A stretch of 64,000 nt of DNA from Streptomyces nojiriensis (GTDB taxonomy: Bacteria > Actinomycetota > Actinomycetes > Streptomycetales > Streptomycetaceae). Of this stretch, positions 63,842 to 64,000 are shown in pieces. Position numbers and translations under genes: made by a program. The stretch spans positions 6,571,501 to 6,635,500 of the forward strand of contig NZ_CP071139.1 of assembly GCF_017639205.1 (NCBI RefSeq), written 5' to 3'. Numbering within the stretch: the first letter of the stretch is position 1; each line of letters opens with the position of its first letter. The notes below the pieces were generated by a model. It did no database searches. It was not told the DNA's origin and saw nothing but the letters and a program-made list of their open reading frames with translations.

Positions 63842-64000
63842 TCAGTGGGGGATGCGGCGGGACGGACGGGTGACCAGTTCCTCGCGGAACTCGGCGATCC
63901 GGGAATGGACCTGGCGCATCAGATGGGTGTCCTCGATGCGGTCCAGGTACAGGCAGCGCGCGGCCAGCCCCGGCAGGTCGAAGGCGAAGCACAGGGACAT
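63842..64000 (-). CDS. C-terminal end of an unidentified protein (possibly cut at window edge)
   Basis: 52 codons read from the ATG at 64000 to the TGA at 63844-63842: MSLCFAFDLPGLAARCLYLD, then a helical, charged segment ending TRPSRRIPH. The base 64000 is the last one, so the reading frame may start upstream of the window. No family recognised. It faces the amidohydrolase end-to-end (30-bp gap). Confidence 0.45.
   Translation of the reverse strand: MSLCFAFDLPGLAARCLYLDRIEDTHLMRQVHSRIAEFREELVTRPSRRIPH

Overview
The window is a stretch of high-GC actinobacterial chromosome, almost certainly Streptomyces. The signs are very high G+C at third codon positions, many GTG starts, GTGA/ATGA start-stop overlaps, a mycothiol-type enzyme, a cysteine-tailed leader peptide, and a core gene order (recA-recX, gluABCD, miaB-miaA-dapF, rshA, hflX, dinG, lexA/nrdR-nrdJ) that from memory matches the central chromosome of S. 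coelicolor. No rRNA, tRNA, CRISPR array, IS element or phage was seen. Almost all genes look intact. Two are cut by the window edges: the Lhr-type helicase at the left and possibly a small minus-strand gene at the right.

1-17.3 kb: a giant Lhr-type helicase (minus), an AraC regulator, an AzlC/AzlD exporter pair, a terpene-cyclase-like protein, DUF3046, an AI-2E family membrane protein, a Clp-N/HTH protein with an operator-like inverted repeat in its promoter, a methyltransferase, a lipoprotein, a Cys-pair protein, a SUKH protein, then recA-recX with an SOS-like box, and a large FtsX-type permease without an ATPase. 17.3-21.8 kb: a cysteine dioxygenase-rhodanese operon behind a Cys-rich leader peptide, an FAD monooxygenase, and a lower-GC patch with two tandem secreted four-cysteine mini-proteins.

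21.8-33.7 kb: the glutamate-type ABC importer gluABCD, an OmpR-type response regulator and sensor kinase, then a probable N-glycan catabolism locus: secreted GH85 endoglycosidase, cytoplasmic GH5-like glycosidase, LacI regulator with two matching operators in the divergent promoter, and a ROK sugar kinase. 33.7-47.6 kb: a TAXI solute receptor, a LysR regulator carrying a Ser-Gly hexamer repeat, a mycothiol-dependent isomerase-like protein overlapping miaB, a LigB-like protein apparently lacking its metal ligand, an Rv0909-type antitoxin without visible toxin, miaA, dapF, the (p)ppGpp enzyme rshA, an M1 peptidase and hflX.

47.6-64 kb: a trypsin-like lipoprotein, a four-gene NRPS-independent siderophore cluster (PLP aminotransferase, IucA/IucC synthetase, GNAT acyltransferase, second IucA/IucC synthetase) without decarboxylase or N-hydroxylase, dinG, lexA with its SOS box, nrdR-nrdJ with two NrdR-box-like sites 31 bp apart and a strong leader hairpin, and a MerR/amidohydrolase divergent pair with a long-spacer MerR-type promoter.

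Several genes have a TAnnnT-type -10 hexamer ending 6-7 nt before the start codon and little or no Shine-Dalgarno, suggesting leaderless mRNAs. DNA damage and nucleotide supply (lexA, recA, recX, nrdR, nrdJ, dinG) form the clearest functional theme. All functional calls come from reading motifs; no database search was run.
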